In this document: positions 7,143-15,480 of the stretch, in pieces
How positions within the stretch are numbered: position 1 is the first letter of the stretch
Layout of the letters: the number at the start of each line of letters is the position of its first letter
NCBI GenBank assembly: GCA_003131585.1
Contig: PKVW01000053.1
Span: 1 to 33,963 of the forward strand
DNA from: Acidobacteriaceae bacterium
Lineage (GTDB): Bacteria; Acidobacteriota; Terriglobia; Terriglobales; Acidobacteriaceae
Length of the DNA stretch: 33,963 bases
Direction: 5' to 3'
Notes under the pieces: model-generated
Database searches by the model: none
What the model was told of the DNA's origin: nothing
What the model saw: only the letters and a program-made list of their open reading frames with translations
Position numbers and translations under genes: made by a program

Positions 7143-7895
7143 TCACTCCAGATTCGGGTGAGCGCTGGGATAGAACTTGGCGATCATCCGCCCCGTCATC
7201 AGTCCCCCTTCATACTCTGGAATGATTACCTCGTCCGCGCCCGAATTGCGCATGGCCTGCGCATAGCGGGACTGCCCGGCCCGCGTAATGATGCGCGCCT
7301 TCGGGTTCAGCGCCTTCGCCGTCACCGTGATGTAAAGATTGTCGGCATCGTTGTCGATCACAATGCACACCCCGCGCGCGCGCTCAATGCCGGCGGACAG
7401 CAGCACGTCGTGCCTCTTGGCGTCGCCCTGAATGCTGAGCACTTTATCCTTCAACAACTCGCGGCACAGTCCCTCGTTCGTCTCGATCAGCACAAAAGGA
7501 ATTTTAAGGCGGTTGAGCTGGTCCACCACCGTCCGGCCCACCTGCCCATAGCCGCAAATGATAAAGTGATCGCGCAGTTTTTCGATGCTGACATCGTTCA
7601 ACATGGTTCTCCAGGCCTCCACCCCTTGCCGGTTGAAAATCGTGACCGCTACCCGCTCCGCCACCCAAATTTGAAACCCAAACACACCGATATATACAAC
7701 GAGCGAGAATAACTTGGTCGCATTGTGTACGCGTTTCGCATCAATAGCGTGCGGTTGGATCATCCAGAACAACGCATCCTGCCAGCCCAGCCCCTCCAAC
7801 CGCCGGTATACCAGCACACACATCAGGCTGAACCCTGCAAACACCACCAACGGCAGCCATAACCGGCGCAAAAACAACAACAGGATTCGGACCAT
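7143..7895 (-). CDS. TrkA-N (RCK) protein with degenerate ion-channel region
   Basis: 250 residues. Two membrane segments (LWLPLVVFAGFSLMCVLVY at about 12-30 and ATKLFSLVVYIGVFGFQIWV at about 60-79) flank a short loop, as in two-helix potassium channels. An RCK/TrkA-N NAD-binding domain follows from residue 110 (HFIICGYGQVGRTVVDQL; the acidic end of strand 2 is LIETN). The loop reads DALFWMIQPHAIDAKRVHN, so the TxGYGD-type selectivity filter is absent. The domain pairing says potassium-channel relative. The missing filter says it may not conduct potassium and could instead be a membrane-anchored NAD sensor. No strong ribosome site precedes the ATG at 7895, so the true start could differ. Confidence 0.8.
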   Translation of the reverse strand: MVRILLLFLRRLWLPLVVFAGFSLMCVLVYRRLEGLGWQDALFWMIQPHAIDAKRVHNATKLFSLVVYIGVFGFQIWVAERVAVTIFNRQGVEAWRTMLNDVSIEKLRDHFIICGYGQVGRTVVDQLNRLKIPFVLIETNEGLCRELLKDKVLSIQGDAKRHDVLLSAGIERARGVCIVIDNDADNLYITVTAKALNPKARIITRAGQSRYAQAMRNSGADEVIIPEYEGGLMTGRMIAKFYPSAHPNLE

Positions 7896-7997
7896 GGGGC
7901 AGAGATATTACAGCAAGTCTACCCGCATAGCAACGGGAATGCAGGCGCGACAACCGATAGCCTGCATCGCTTTATTGAGTTCTTCCAGAAACAAGAA

Positions 7998-8031
7998 CCC
8001 ACCTCCGCGAGGATTATGCGAAAGGTGGGTG
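7998..8031 (-). repeat. Hairpin (ACCCACCT / AGGTGGGT)
   Basis: An 8-bp stem (7998-8005 with 8024-8031) has a short inner CGC/GCG pairing. It lies 91 nt after the stop of the NHL gene and about 100 nt before the channel gene on the minus strand. It could be a factor-dependent terminator or one of the intergenic repeats. Confidence 0.45.
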
Positions 8032-8077
8032 GATATTGAGCCGCAAGCAAGGGCTTGTCTTTCATCTCGCGGTAACC

Positions 8078-8103
8078 GCGCTAAGGAAATTTTCCCCTAG
8101 CGC
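8078..8103 (-). terminator. Candidate terminator hairpin after the NHL gene
   Basis: GCGCTA at 8078-8083 pairs with TAGCGC at 8098-8103, and most of the inner AGGAAA/TTTCCCC also pairs. The hairpin begins 18 nt downstream of the stop of the minus-strand gene at 8122. No T-run follows, so the call is tentative. Confidence 0.4.
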
Positions 8104-8121
8104 GCCCGCACGCCACAAACT

Positions 8122-9228
8122 TCATTTGAATAGATTCAGAGTGTTGCTCACATCGTCCACGAAGTAGAGGCCCCGGCCCGCGACGGGCACCAATCCGAAC
8201 AAGGCGCCCGCTCCCGGCGGGTTGCCAGTGTTGTCCAACAGTTTCTTGTTCATTTGGTCCCCGTTGGGCGTGGTTTCAATCAGGAAGCCATTGTTCCCGT
8301 TTACCGTCAGAATATTGCCGTCAAGCGAAACCGCCAGGCCAAGAGGATCGTCGAGGCTGCCACCTTGGGTGACGGAAGCGCCGATTCCAGCGGAGGTAAC
8401 GCGAAATACTGGATCCGGAATGGCTGTGATGCGATTGTTTAGACTGTCGGACACGTAAAGCGTGTCCGCGTTACGATTGAGGCCCACGCCTGTCGGTCCG
8501 ATCACGAGCGCCGCGGGATCGGTTCGCTCGGCGAAGCCGGAGCCTATCACGGTAATCGACTGCAAGTTGGGCATCGTCCCGTGCAGGCCAGTGAGCGTCA
8601 GGCGCGTTACGGTTCCGCCATGCACCACGTTCCCGCCGGCCGCCACGGTTCCGTTCAGGACATTGCTGACGAACAAATCCGCGCTGCTTCCCAAGTCCAA
8701 AGCGGTCATATCCCACGGACCATTAATCAGCGAACCATAGAATGTCTCCACAACATTGCCGTTACTGTCTAACACCAGCAGACAGCCTGCCTGCGCTGTC
8801 GCCGAGGTGCCGTCGGTGGTCGGCAAGCTGCCGACGACGACCCATCCACTGCGCAACACAGACAAGGCCGTAGTCAAGCCCACCCCGCCAGGGCAAGGAC
8901 CGGGTAACTGGTTGGCGTCGATTTGGGCAAACAAGCTACCCGCGCCGTCCGGCGCAATCTGCACAATGGTTGTGCCAGTACCCTGAAGGTTGGCGCTGCT
9001 GTTGAAATTGCTGACCAGAATGTTTCCCGCGATCAGAGAACCTCTACTCTGGGGCACACGTGCGATGCCATACGGGTTCACATCGCCGTTCGCCGGAACC
9101 GTGGACGCGACCACGCTGATGCTGCCGCGGGCGCTGGCACGGTTTCCCTGCCCGTTGGCGCACAGTCCGCAAGCCGCGACGAGCGATGCAACGGTGGCAT
9201 AACTCTTGACTTTGTCAAATAGCTTCAT
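8122..9228 (-). CDS. Secreted NHL/beta-propeller-type protein
   Basis: 368 residues. The N-terminus (VKSYATVASLVAACGLCANGQG) is a likely signal peptide. The rest has regularly spaced blade-like repeats: DVNPYGIARVPQ, LIAGNILVSNFNS, GLTTALSVLRSGWVVVGSLPT, SADLFVSNVLNG, PTGVGLNRNADTLYVSDSLNN, DPLGLAVSLDGNILTVNGNNG and LFGLVPVAGRGLYFVDDVSN. These resemble NHL-repeat propellers of about six blades. Such exported proteins are numerous in Acidobacteria, with no known catalytic role. AGGAGG lies 6 nt before the ATG at 9228. Confidence 0.8.
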   Translation of the reverse strand: MKLFDKVKSYATVASLVAACGLCANGQGNRASARGSISVVASTVPANGDVNPYGIARVPQSRGSLIAGNILVSNFNSSANLQGTGTTIVQIAPDGAGSLFAQIDANQLPGPCPGGVGLTTALSVLRSGWVVVGSLPTTDGTSATAQAGCLLVLDSNGNVVETFYGSLINGPWDMTALDLGSSADLFVSNVLNGTVAAGGNVVHGGTVTRLTLTGLHGTMPNLQSITVIGSGFAERTDPAALVIGPTGVGLNRNADTLYVSDSLNNRITAIPDPVFRVTSAGIGASVTQGGSLDDPLGLAVSLDGNILTVNGNNGFLIETTPNGDQMNKKLLDNTGNPPGAGALFGLVPVAGRGLYFVDDVSNTLNLFK

Positions 9229-9395
9229 GAATGTCCTCCTGGAAGTGCGAGCTTTGGGCGAGCAGAACGGCGCGGGGACAACCGTAACTGCGCGAGGATA
9301 AGTGTGAGGTGGGTCCGACAGGGGATTGTCAAGAAATTGTCAATTCCGTGTCACTTCTCGCGCTTCTGCCTTGCCGGAGCCGCCGATTCGTGCGC

Positions 9396-10988
9396 TCAGC
9401 GAATCAACTGCCGTAACTCGCGCCGCAGAACCTTTCCCGAGGCCGTCTTGGGGACGACCTCCACAAAATGCACTTCGCGCGGCTGCTTGTAGCGCGTCAG
9501 CCGGTCGGCGACGAACGCGCACAACTCTTCTTCCATCTTCCGGCAGGTCTCGAACCCATCGCGCAGCGCAACGAACGCCACCGGAATCTCGCCCGCCGCC
9601 GCATCGGGCCGGCCCACCACGCCGCACTCCCGCACCGCCGGATGTTCCAGCAGCACCGCCTCCACCTCCGCCGGCGCCACCGGAAATCCTTTGTACTTGA
9701 TCATTTCCTTGCGGCGGTCCACCACGCGGTAAAAACCCTCGCCGTCGCGTGTCACAATGTCGCCCGACCAATACCATCCGTCGCGTAACACCGCTGCCGT
9801 CGCCTCAGGCTCCTTCCAGTAACCTTGCATGAACTGCGGACCGCGCATCACCAGCTCTCCCGGCTCGCCCGCAGGAACCTCCACCGTACGATCAGCGGAA
9901 GCATCAAGATTCTCTAGTCCGATCACCCGGCACTCCGTCCGCGCCAGAGGATGCCCGATGGAATCCGGACGGTACAGTTCCGGCTCCAAATAACCTACGT
10001 GGGTTACCGGCGAAGCTTCCGTCATGCCATATCCCTGGCACACCAGAATGCCGGTCAGCGCCGTGAATCTTCGCGCCAGATCCGGCGCCAGCGGCGCTGC
10101 CCCGGACTTCACCCAGTACACTTGGTGATTCTTCGGAAACTGTCCAGCATCCGCCGCCAGGCACAGCGCGTTTATCGCCGGCGGCACCAGCGGCATCATG
10201 GTGATCGATTCCTTCGTCAGCAGCGCGGTCAGCTGATTAACGTTGAAGCGCGGCATCAGAACCAGCGTTGCCCCTAGAATCAGCGCCGGGTTGAGCATCA
10301 CATTCAAGCCATAAATGTGATACAGCGGCAGAAAGCAAAGAATGTTGTCGTTGGAGTTGAGCGGAGTCGCGTGCGGCCCCAGAAACTGATACGCGTTTGC
10401 CACCAGATTGTAATGCGAAAGCATCACGCCCTTGGGCAGGCCAGTCGTGCCGCTCGAATAAGGCAGAGCCGCCAAGCTCTTCTCCGACCCTTGATCAGGA
10501 CGGGGCAGCGTCGCGCCCACCGGCTTCAGCAGATCGGAAAACGGCTCGGCTCCCTTTCCCCACTCTCGCGTGCAAAACACCCGCCGCAAATTCGGCAGCC
10601 CCGCAAGACTGATGCCGTCGATATTCGTTCCATCGGCGATCAGCAACGCTGCGCCCGAATTCCCCAACTGATGCCGCACTTCCCGCTCGCGATACGTCGG
10701 ATTCAGCAGCGTCGGAATTCCCCGGGCCAAGGTTGCAGCATGATAAGCAGCGCAGAATTCCCACGAATTGCACAGAAAAATAGCGACCACTTCTCCCCGC
10801 TTCAACCCGGCCGCAACCAGCCCGTGCGCCAGCCGTTCCACCGTCTCTCCATATTCGCCGTAGGTCAGCCGCCGCCCGCATGAAGCATCCACCAGCGCCG
10901 TCTTCTCCGCATGCCGCCGGCAGGATGCCAGAACCGCATCGTGTACAAACACGTTGCTGGGATTAGCGTAGAGTTGAGTACGCAACAT
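9396..10988 (-). CDS. AMP-dependent acyl-CoA synthetase/ligase (4-coumarate-CoA ligase-like)
   Basis: 530 residues of the ANL superfamily: it activates a carboxylate with ATP to an acyl-adenylate and usually transfers it to CoA. The P-loop-like PYSSGTTGLPKG lies at 176-187. Also visible are the GYGMTEASP box (A5), the YWSGDIVTRDGEGFYRVVDR box (A7), YKGFPVAPAEVEAVLLEHPAV (A8), and the catalytic lysine Lys519 in KTASGKVLRREL (A10). All core motifs are present. The overall pattern is closest to 4-coumarate-CoA ligases and long/medium-chain fatty acid ligases, but no neighbour reveals the substrate. A 10-mer of hydrophilic sequence precedes the family start at the ATG at 10988. Confidence 0.9.
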   Translation of the reverse strand: MLRTQLYANPSNVFVHDAVLASCRRHAEKTALVDASCGRRLTYGEYGETVERLAHGLVAAGLKRGEVVAIFLCNSWEFCAAYHAATLARGIPTLLNPTYREREVRHQLGNSGAALLIADGTNIDGISLAGLPNLRRVFCTREWGKGAEPFSDLLKPVGATLPRPDQGSEKSLAALPYSSGTTGLPKGVMLSHYNLVANAYQFLGPHATPLNSNDNILCFLPLYHIYGLNVMLNPALILGATLVLMPRFNVNQLTALLTKESITMMPLVPPAINALCLAADAGQFPKNHQVYWVKSGAAPLAPDLARRFTALTGILVCQGYGMTEASPVTHVGYLEPELYRPDSIGHPLARTECRVIGLENLDASADRTVEVPAGEPGELVMRGPQFMQGYWKEPEATAAVLRDGWYWSGDIVTRDGEGFYRVVDRRKEMIKYKGFPVAPAEVEAVLLEHPAVRECGVVGRPDAAAGEIPVAFVALRDGFETCRKMEEELCAFVADRLTRYKQPREVHFVEVVPKTASGKVLRRELRQLIR

Positions 10989-11039
10989 GGCGGGATGATT
11001 GTAGCGGAAAGCGCCGGGATTCTGCTGTTTCGGGAGGGC

Positions 11040-11285
11040 TCAGCTCTCCAGCTTGCGCAGAAATTCCCGCTCGTCCATACGGTACTTGAAGGCTTTGCGC
11101 CCGTCGATGAATACGACCGGAACTTCGTCGTTGAACTGCCGCCGCAGTTCGCTGTCGCTATCCACATCCACTTCCTGCCACATGAACCCGCCGCGGCGGG
11201 AGAGTTTCGCAAGGCTCTCCTTCACCACCCCGCAAAGGTGGCAACCCTTGCGCGAGTAAACCACCACTTGGCGGGATTCCGGCAC
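11040..11285 (-). CDS. Glutaredoxin-like thioredoxin-fold protein
   Basis: 81 residues. The CxxC site is CHLC (Cys15, Cys18) after the first beta-strand (QVVVYSRKGC). The cis-proline region is EVPVVFIDGRKAF, and WQEVDVDSDSEL is the second strand. This matches the short glutaredoxin/DUF836 family of thiol-disulfide proteins in the cytoplasm. It ends 51 bp before the ligase gene on the same strand and is divergent from the SDR gene. A partner cannot be named. Confidence 0.85.
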   Translation of the reverse strand: MPESRQVVVYSRKGCHLCGVVKESLAKLSRRGGFMWQEVDVDSDSELRRQFNDEVPVVFIDGRKAFKYRMDEREFLRKLES

Positions 11286-11373
11286 GCCGCGATTGTACCG
11301 TTGCCGCCGTACGTTTCTGCAAGAAAAAAGAAGCCAGAATCGGTCAACAAAATGTCTCTTCCCGGTTCAGGAG

Positions 11374-11379
11374 TAAAAT
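11374..11379 (+). promoter_or_regulatory. Candidate -10 box (TAAAAT)
   Basis: TAAAAT ends 6 nt before the ATG of the SDR gene at 11386, which places a start of transcription at the start codon. There is no convincing -35, and only CGGAA as a weak ribosome site. Confidence 0.35.
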
Positions 11380-11385
11380 CCGGAA

Positions 11386-12162
11386 ATGGTCAATCCCGAG
11401 ACTCGGCCTCTGCGCGGCAAGGCCTGCCTCATCACCGGCGGTGCCCGGCGTATGGGACGCGCCGCCGCCCTCGTTCTTGCCCAGGCTGGCGCCGATGTGG
11501 CCATCACTTTTCGCAATTCCGCCCGCGAGGCGCAGCACACAGTCGTCGATCTCTCCGGCTTTGGCGTGCGCGCCTTCGCACTGCATTGCGACGTCACCGA
11601 CGAGGCCAGCGTCAAGTCCATGATGAAAGAAGCCGGACACGAACTGGGCCGCATCGACATCCTCGTCAACAACGCCGCCAACTACGCCACCGCCGATTTC
11701 GAGCGACTGACGCTGCGCCAGTGGGATGCGATGTTCGCCTCGAACACTCGTGGGCCATTCCTGGTCTCGCGCGAAGCTCTGAAGTGGATGCGGCGAAAAC
11801 GAATCGGGTCGAAACGCTCAACAGAAGCCGCGGCAAAGATCATTCACATCGGTTCGCTCGGAGGCCTGCGTCCCTGGGCCACGCATGCGCATTACTGTTC
11901 CTCCAAAGCTGCCTTGCACATGCTCACCAAGGTCATGGCAAAAGCTCTGGCCCCCGAAATTGCCGTCAACGCGGTCGCGCCCGGCATGATCGATCTCGGC
12001 GAGAAGTCGGCCGCAGCGTTCATGAAGCGCATGGCCAAACAAACTCCCATGCAACGCAACGGTCGCGCCGATGAAATCGCCGCGGCGGTTCTGTTCTTTG
12101 CCACCGCACCGCAATTTATTACCGGACAAATCCTCGCCGTCGACGGAGGACTGGGACTCTAA
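11386..12162 (+). CDS. Short-chain dehydrogenase/reductase (pteridine-reductase-like)
   Basis: 258 residues, classical SDR length. The cofactor loop is TGGARRMGR at 17-25, where the arginines suggest NADPH preference. CDV at 68-70, NNAA at 95-98, catalytic Ser157 and the Tyr170-x3-Lys174 pair (HYCSSKAAL) are all in place. The C-terminal FITGQILAVDGGLGL is typical. The TGGARRMG start and the NNAANY box resemble the FolM/pteridine-reductase branch, but general 3-oxoacyl-ACP-type reductases share these features. A stretch at about 137-150 (RKRIGSKRSTEAAA) is an unusual basic insertion. The downstream neighbour is on the opposite strand. Confidence 0.9.
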   Translation: MVNPETRPLRGKACLITGGARRMGRAAALVLAQAGADVAITFRNSAREAQHTVVDLSGFGVRAFALHCDVTDEASVKSMMKEAGHELGRIDILVNNAANYATADFERLTLRQWDAMFASNTRGPFLVSREALKWMRRKRIGSKRSTEAAAKIIHIGSLGGLRPWATHAHYCSSKAALHMLTKVMAKALAPEIAVNAVAPGMIDLGEKSAAAFMKRMAKQTPMQRNGRADEIAAAVLFFATAPQFITGQILAVDGGLGL

Positions 12163-12174
12163 CGATTAACAACA

Positions 12175-12448
12175 TCACGCTTCGGTCGACGTCGGGTCGA
12201 TCATCCGCTTCACTTCCGACACGCGGTTCGCTGGAAAGCCGCCTGTTTTGCGTGTTGCCGCACAACCGCTTCATTGGCGCAATATAGACGCAGTAAATCT
12301 TGTCTTGGGTGACATAGCTTTCGACCCACTGAATCTTTGGCCCCAGGTTCTTCGGGACGCTGCAAGATTTCTGCGAAATCGCAAGAATCTGCTCTGGCGT
12401 TAAGCTCCCCGCCCCGGGGATCTCGCGCTCGATAACGTATTTTGGCAT
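12175..12448 (-). pseudogene. DUF4242 (SCO4226-type nickel-binding) gene with two frameshifts
   Basis: The first 57 residues (MPKYVIEREIPGAGSLTPEQ... to KIYCVYIAP) are a clear DUF4242 protein start. After that the frame turns to noise. The family C-terminus continues in the other frames: NEAVVRQHAKQ is read after a one-base loss near 12275-12277, then GFPANRVSEVKRMIDPTSTEA after a second loss near 12239-12243, ending at TGA 12175-12177. Restoring one base at each place gives a normal product of about 90 residues. The unrepaired frame runs on to 12119 into the SDR gene. Either it is a recent pseudogene, or there are two base-calling errors 35 bp apart. SCO4226-type proteins form small ferredoxin-like oligomers. 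Confidence 0.75.
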
Positions 12449-12583
12449 CTTTTCCCTCCTCTTGATTCGACGGTCTACTTCGGTTGAGGCGACCTTTCGT
12501 CGCAGGATTTTATTCCGCAGGACAGGAAATAGCCACTCGATCCGGAATCCGGCAGTTCTCTTCTATACTGTCCCTGCTCAAGG

Positions 12584-12589
12584 TATAGT
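12584..12589 (+). promoter_or_regulatory. Candidate -10 box (TATAGT)
   Basis: TATAGT lies 7 nt before the glmU ATG at 12597. A second box (TATACT) is at 12564-12569. There is no strong -35. Confidence 0.3.
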
Positions 12590-12596
12590 GGGGCGA

Positions 12597-14084
12597 ATGA
12601 AGAAATCCAGGAACCCTTCTTCGAAAACTTCTGCACCTGCTGCGCCCCGCGTCGCCGTCGCTATCATGGCGGCAGGCAAAGGCACACGGCTGAAGTCGCA
12701 GCTTCCCAAAGTTCTGCATGAAGTCGGCGGCAAGCCCCTGCTGGCGCACGTAATCGCCGCAGCCACCCGCGTCGTACCGCCAATCGACGTCTTCGCCATC
12801 ATCGGTCACGAAGCCGTCCGCGTCCGCTCCGCCGTCATCGACACCGGAATCAATTTCGTCCTGCAATCCGAGCAGCGCGGCACCGGCCACGCCCTGATGG
12901 TCGCGCAGTCGGCACTCGCCACCTACGACCACGTCATTGTCCTCTCCGGCGACGCTCCGCAGATCAAGCCCCAGACCATCGCCCGCCTGCTCAACTTCCA
13001 CCTCGACGAGCAGGCCGCCATGACCTTGCTCAGCACCGACCTTGACCACCCCGCCGGCTACGGCCGCGTCATTCGCAAGACATCTCGCAAGCATGCCGGC
13101 AGCGCCGAAGTCGAGGCCATCGTGGAAGAGAAATCCGCCAGCCCCGCCCAGAAAAAGATTCACGAGATCAACGCCGGCTTCTACGTCTTCGCCGTGCCGC
13201 AACTGTTCTCGCACATCGAGAAACTATCCACTGCCAACCCCCACGGCGAGTACTACCTCACCGACATGGCCGAGGTCCTGCGCCAAGCCAGACAGCGCGT
13301 TGTAGTCTGGAAGACGGAAAACTCCAGCGAAGTTCTCGGCGCCAACACCCGCGCCGAACTCGCGGCCATCGACCTACAAATCCGCATGACCAAGTGCCAG
13401 CAACTCATGGCCGACGGCGTCACCATCTTCTATCCCGCCACCTGCGTGATCGATAGCGACGTCGAAATTGCCCCCGACACCGTGATCGAACCTTTCGTCC
13501 AAATCCTGGGCAGATCGCGCATCGGCGCCTCCTGCCGCATTCGGTCTTACTGCGTGATTCGCGACTCCGAAATCGGCCCCGGCGTCCTCATTCGTCCCGG
13601 ATGCATTCTGGAAGCAGCCCGCATCGGCCCCGGCGCCGTCCTCGGCCCCTATTCCCATCTACGCCCCGGCAGCGACATCGGGGAAGGCGCGCACGTCGGC
13701 AATTTCGTCGAGACCAAGAACATCAAGCTGGGCAAGGGATCCAAGGCCGGTCACCTTACTTATCTGGGAGACGCTGAAATCGGCGCGGGCGTGAACATCG
13801 GCGCCGGAACCATCACCTGCAACTACGACGGCGTTCACAAGCACACGACCACTATCGATGACGGCGCCTTCATCGGCAGCGACAGCACCCTGGTCGCCCC
13901 TGTGCGCGTGGGCAAAGGCGCTTACGTTGCTGCAGCGTCGTGCATCACCGGGGACGTCCCCGAAGACGCTCTGGCGATTGGCCGCGCACGCCAGATCGTG
14001 AAAGAAGGCTGGGCACGCGAGAGACGAGCGATCCGCAAGCCAACAGAGAAGAAACCAGGTAGGATCTTCTTGGAAGAGGTATAG
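12597..14084 (+). CDS. glmU: Bifunctional UDP-GlcNAc pyrophosphorylase / glucosamine-1-phosphate acetyltransferase
   Basis: Acetylates glucosamine-1-phosphate and then uridylylates it to UDP-GlcNAc, for peptidoglycan and lipopolysaccharide. 495 residues from the ATG at 12597. The open frame extends 45 codons further up with no protein-like content, so this start is preferred. The uridyltransferase domain has AIMAAGKGTRLKSQLPK (22-38), QRGTGHAL, GDAPQIKP, and GYGRVIR. The left-handed beta-helix starts at about 290 with many hexapeptides (VIDSDVEIAPDTVIEP, IGPGVLIRPG). The acetyl-transfer histidine is in GSKAGHLTYLGDAEIG, and the CoA/GlcNAc segment GAGTITCNYDG is intact. The C-terminus is basic and variable. 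Confidence 0.95.
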   Translation: MKKSRNPSSKTSAPAAPRVAVAIMAAGKGTRLKSQLPKVLHEVGGKPLLAHVIAAATRVVPPIDVFAIIGHEAVRVRSAVIDTGINFVLQSEQRGTGHALMVAQSALATYDHVIVLSGDAPQIKPQTIARLLNFHLDEQAAMTLLSTDLDHPAGYGRVIRKTSRKHAGSAEVEAIVEEKSASPAQKKIHEINAGFYVFAVPQLFSHIEKLSTANPHGEYYLTDMAEVLRQARQRVVVWKTENSSEVLGANTRAELAAIDLQIRMTKCQQLMADGVTIFYPATCVIDSDVEIAPDTVIEPFVQILGRSRIGASCRIRSYCVIRDSEIGPGVLIRPGCILEAARIGPGAVLGPYSHLRPGSDIGEGAHVGNFVETKNIKLGKGSKAGHLTYLGDAEIGAGVNIGAGTITCNYDGVHKHTTTIDDGAFIGSDSTLVAPVRVGKGAYVAAASCITGDVPEDALAIGRARQIVKEGWARERRAIRKPTEKKPGRIFLEEV

Positions 14085-14122
14085 GCGCAGGCACGAAGCG
14101 ATGCCCATCTTAGAAAAAGAAA

Positions 14123-14159
14123 GGCACCGAGACCGGGCTTTTCTCCGTGTCTCGGTGCC
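14123..14159. terminator. Bidirectional intrinsic terminator between glmU and the secreted-protein gene
   Basis: An 11-bp perfect stem GGCACCGAGAC (14123-14133) pairs with 14149-14159 around a 15-nt loop. On the minus strand it is followed by TTTCTTTTTCT, a good U-tract for the gene ending at 14231. On the plus strand it lies 38 nt after the glmU stop, without a clear U-tract. Confidence 0.8.
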
Positions 14160-14163
14160 GGAC

Positions 14164-14215
14164 CTGCCCTGTTTTGCCGAAGCCCCGAGCGAAGCCGAGG
14201 GGGAAGCCGAAGGGT
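14164..14215 (+). repeat. Short repeat related to the CTGAGCGAAGCCGAAGGG motif
   Basis: Contains GAGCGAAGCCGAGGGGGAAGCCGAAGGG. Close relatives of this core occur at 28406-28426 and 29476-29498, all intergenic, so it is a dispersed short element. Confidence 0.5.
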
Positions 14216-14230
14216 GGTGGATTGCCGGTC

Positions 14231-15175
14231 TTAGTGCGAAACTGCCGCGAACAACTCCGAGTGCATGAGCGACTGGAACTGCTTGTCGCTGGACTTGAAG
14301 TGGAACTGCACATTCGAGCCGTCGGAATCCACGCTGGTGTTATCCATGGCCATTTTCTCGGAAGCGGTGGCGCTCATCTTCTTGTAGAGCAGGCCCGCCT
14401 TCACCAGGGACGACAGCGTCGCCGCGCTGAGGGCATCGGAAGCGACCACGGTGAGATCGAAGTCCACGCCGCTGGAAAAGTTCATGGTGTAGCGCGAACC
14501 GAGAAGGCGCTTCTTGATGGTATCGTAGTCGGCGACCTTGGCGGCTTCGCCCAGGGCCGAGCGCATGACGTTCTGCGTGCCCTGCTGGTCCAGAATGCTC
14601 CACACCGGCGCCGAATCCACGCTCGACATCATGTCGGCCATGGTCGAGTTCGTGTCCAGGCTCAAGACCTCCCCATCGCGCGTATCCAGCGCCAGCTTCA
14701 CCGCCGAAATCTCGCCGAACAGCAGCGTGCTGTCATCCAGAAAGCTCATCACCATTCCGCCATCCATCGGATAAATACTCGACGTGCGATACTTCGCCGG
14801 CTTAATCTTTCGCACCGTCATCTTCTTCAGCACGGCCTTCATGGCAAACGGTCCCGCGGCCACGCCAACGGCCTTGGTTCCCTGCTTCGCCGTACGAAAC
14901 GAGGCAAACGTCAGCGTGTCTACATCCTTGTCAGGATCGATCCCAATCCCCTTCAGGGCTGTCTCAAACTCTTTCAGATTATCGGGCAGCACCTGCTGCT
15001 TCAACTGCATCGCGGTCGCCGAGTCCTTCAGCGCCCGGTAATCCACTGAAATCAGCTGCTGCAGATCTGCGGGAACCACCGCGCGCGCCGAGGAATTCAG
15101 CGGCATGGCATTCGCGATGCCCACGAAAAGCACGGTCAGCACTACAGAGGTTAGACAAGCCTTGACGGTTTTCAT
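14231..15175 (-). CDS. Secreted protein of unknown function
   Basis: 314 residues from the ATG at 15175. GAGG lies 6 nt before it, and the upstream frame adds only a hydrophilic stretch. The signal peptide is MKTVKACLTSVVLTVLFVGIANA with cleavage at ANA. The mature protein alternates a DLQQLISVDYRALKDSATAMQL region, a MTVRKIKPAKYRTSSIYPMDGG region and a SRYTMNFSSGVDFDLTVVASDALSAATLSSLVKAG region. It has charged turns and no cysteine, metal or enzyme motif that I can recognise. Proteins of this type recur in Acidobacteria with no known role. It is the last gene before the terminator at 14123-14159. Confidence 0.75.
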   Translation of the reverse strand: MKTVKACLTSVVLTVLFVGIANAMPLNSSARAVVPADLQQLISVDYRALKDSATAMQLKQQVLPDNLKEFETALKGIGIDPDKDVDTLTFASFRTAKQGTKAVGVAAGPFAMKAVLKKMTVRKIKPAKYRTSSIYPMDGGMVMSFLDDSTLLFGEISAVKLALDTRDGEVLSLDTNSTMADMMSSVDSAPVWSILDQQGTQNVMRSALGEAAKVADYDTIKKRLLGSRYTMNFSSGVDFDLTVVASDALSAATLSSLVKAGLLYKKMSATASEKMAMDNTSVDSDGSNVQFHFKSSDKQFQSLMHSELFAAVSH

Positions 15176-15480
15176 AACGGTCCTCATAAACGTTTTCCTG
15201 AACACTGAACTCATAAACAGCGAACGGGATGCCGCCGGCACCTTGCAAATTAGATGCGCGCTCTGGCCTTCCCGTTACCTCGGTCGCCTCATTCTAAGCC
15301 AGCGAGCCGGTTCCCTGCTCGGCCAAAGGTGCTAGTCCTGTAACTAACTTGGGACGGTCCGTCTTCCCGCACCGAGGCATTGCGCTACCCAGCAGCGGCA
15401 AGTAGGCGTAAGATGCTCGCTGGCCTGCTAGGGCCATCGGCTCCCAAACAGCTTCCGCGGGGGCGCAACAGAGGGGGCTC
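15176..15480. other. Divergent intergenic region
   Basis: 305 bp between the divergent secreted-protein gene and the radical SAM gene. It must carry both promoters. I see a ribosome site (AGAGGGGG) before the TTG start at 15481, and a weak CGAGC/GCTCG hairpin near 15303-15321. No RNA gene or known riboswitch is recognised. Confidence 0.5.

Noticed and set aside
15176-15480. Possible cobalamin or cyclic-di-GMP riboswitch before the B12 radical SAM gene
   Set aside because: I could not find the conserved core of either class; only a weak short hairpin is present. A covariance-model search would decide.
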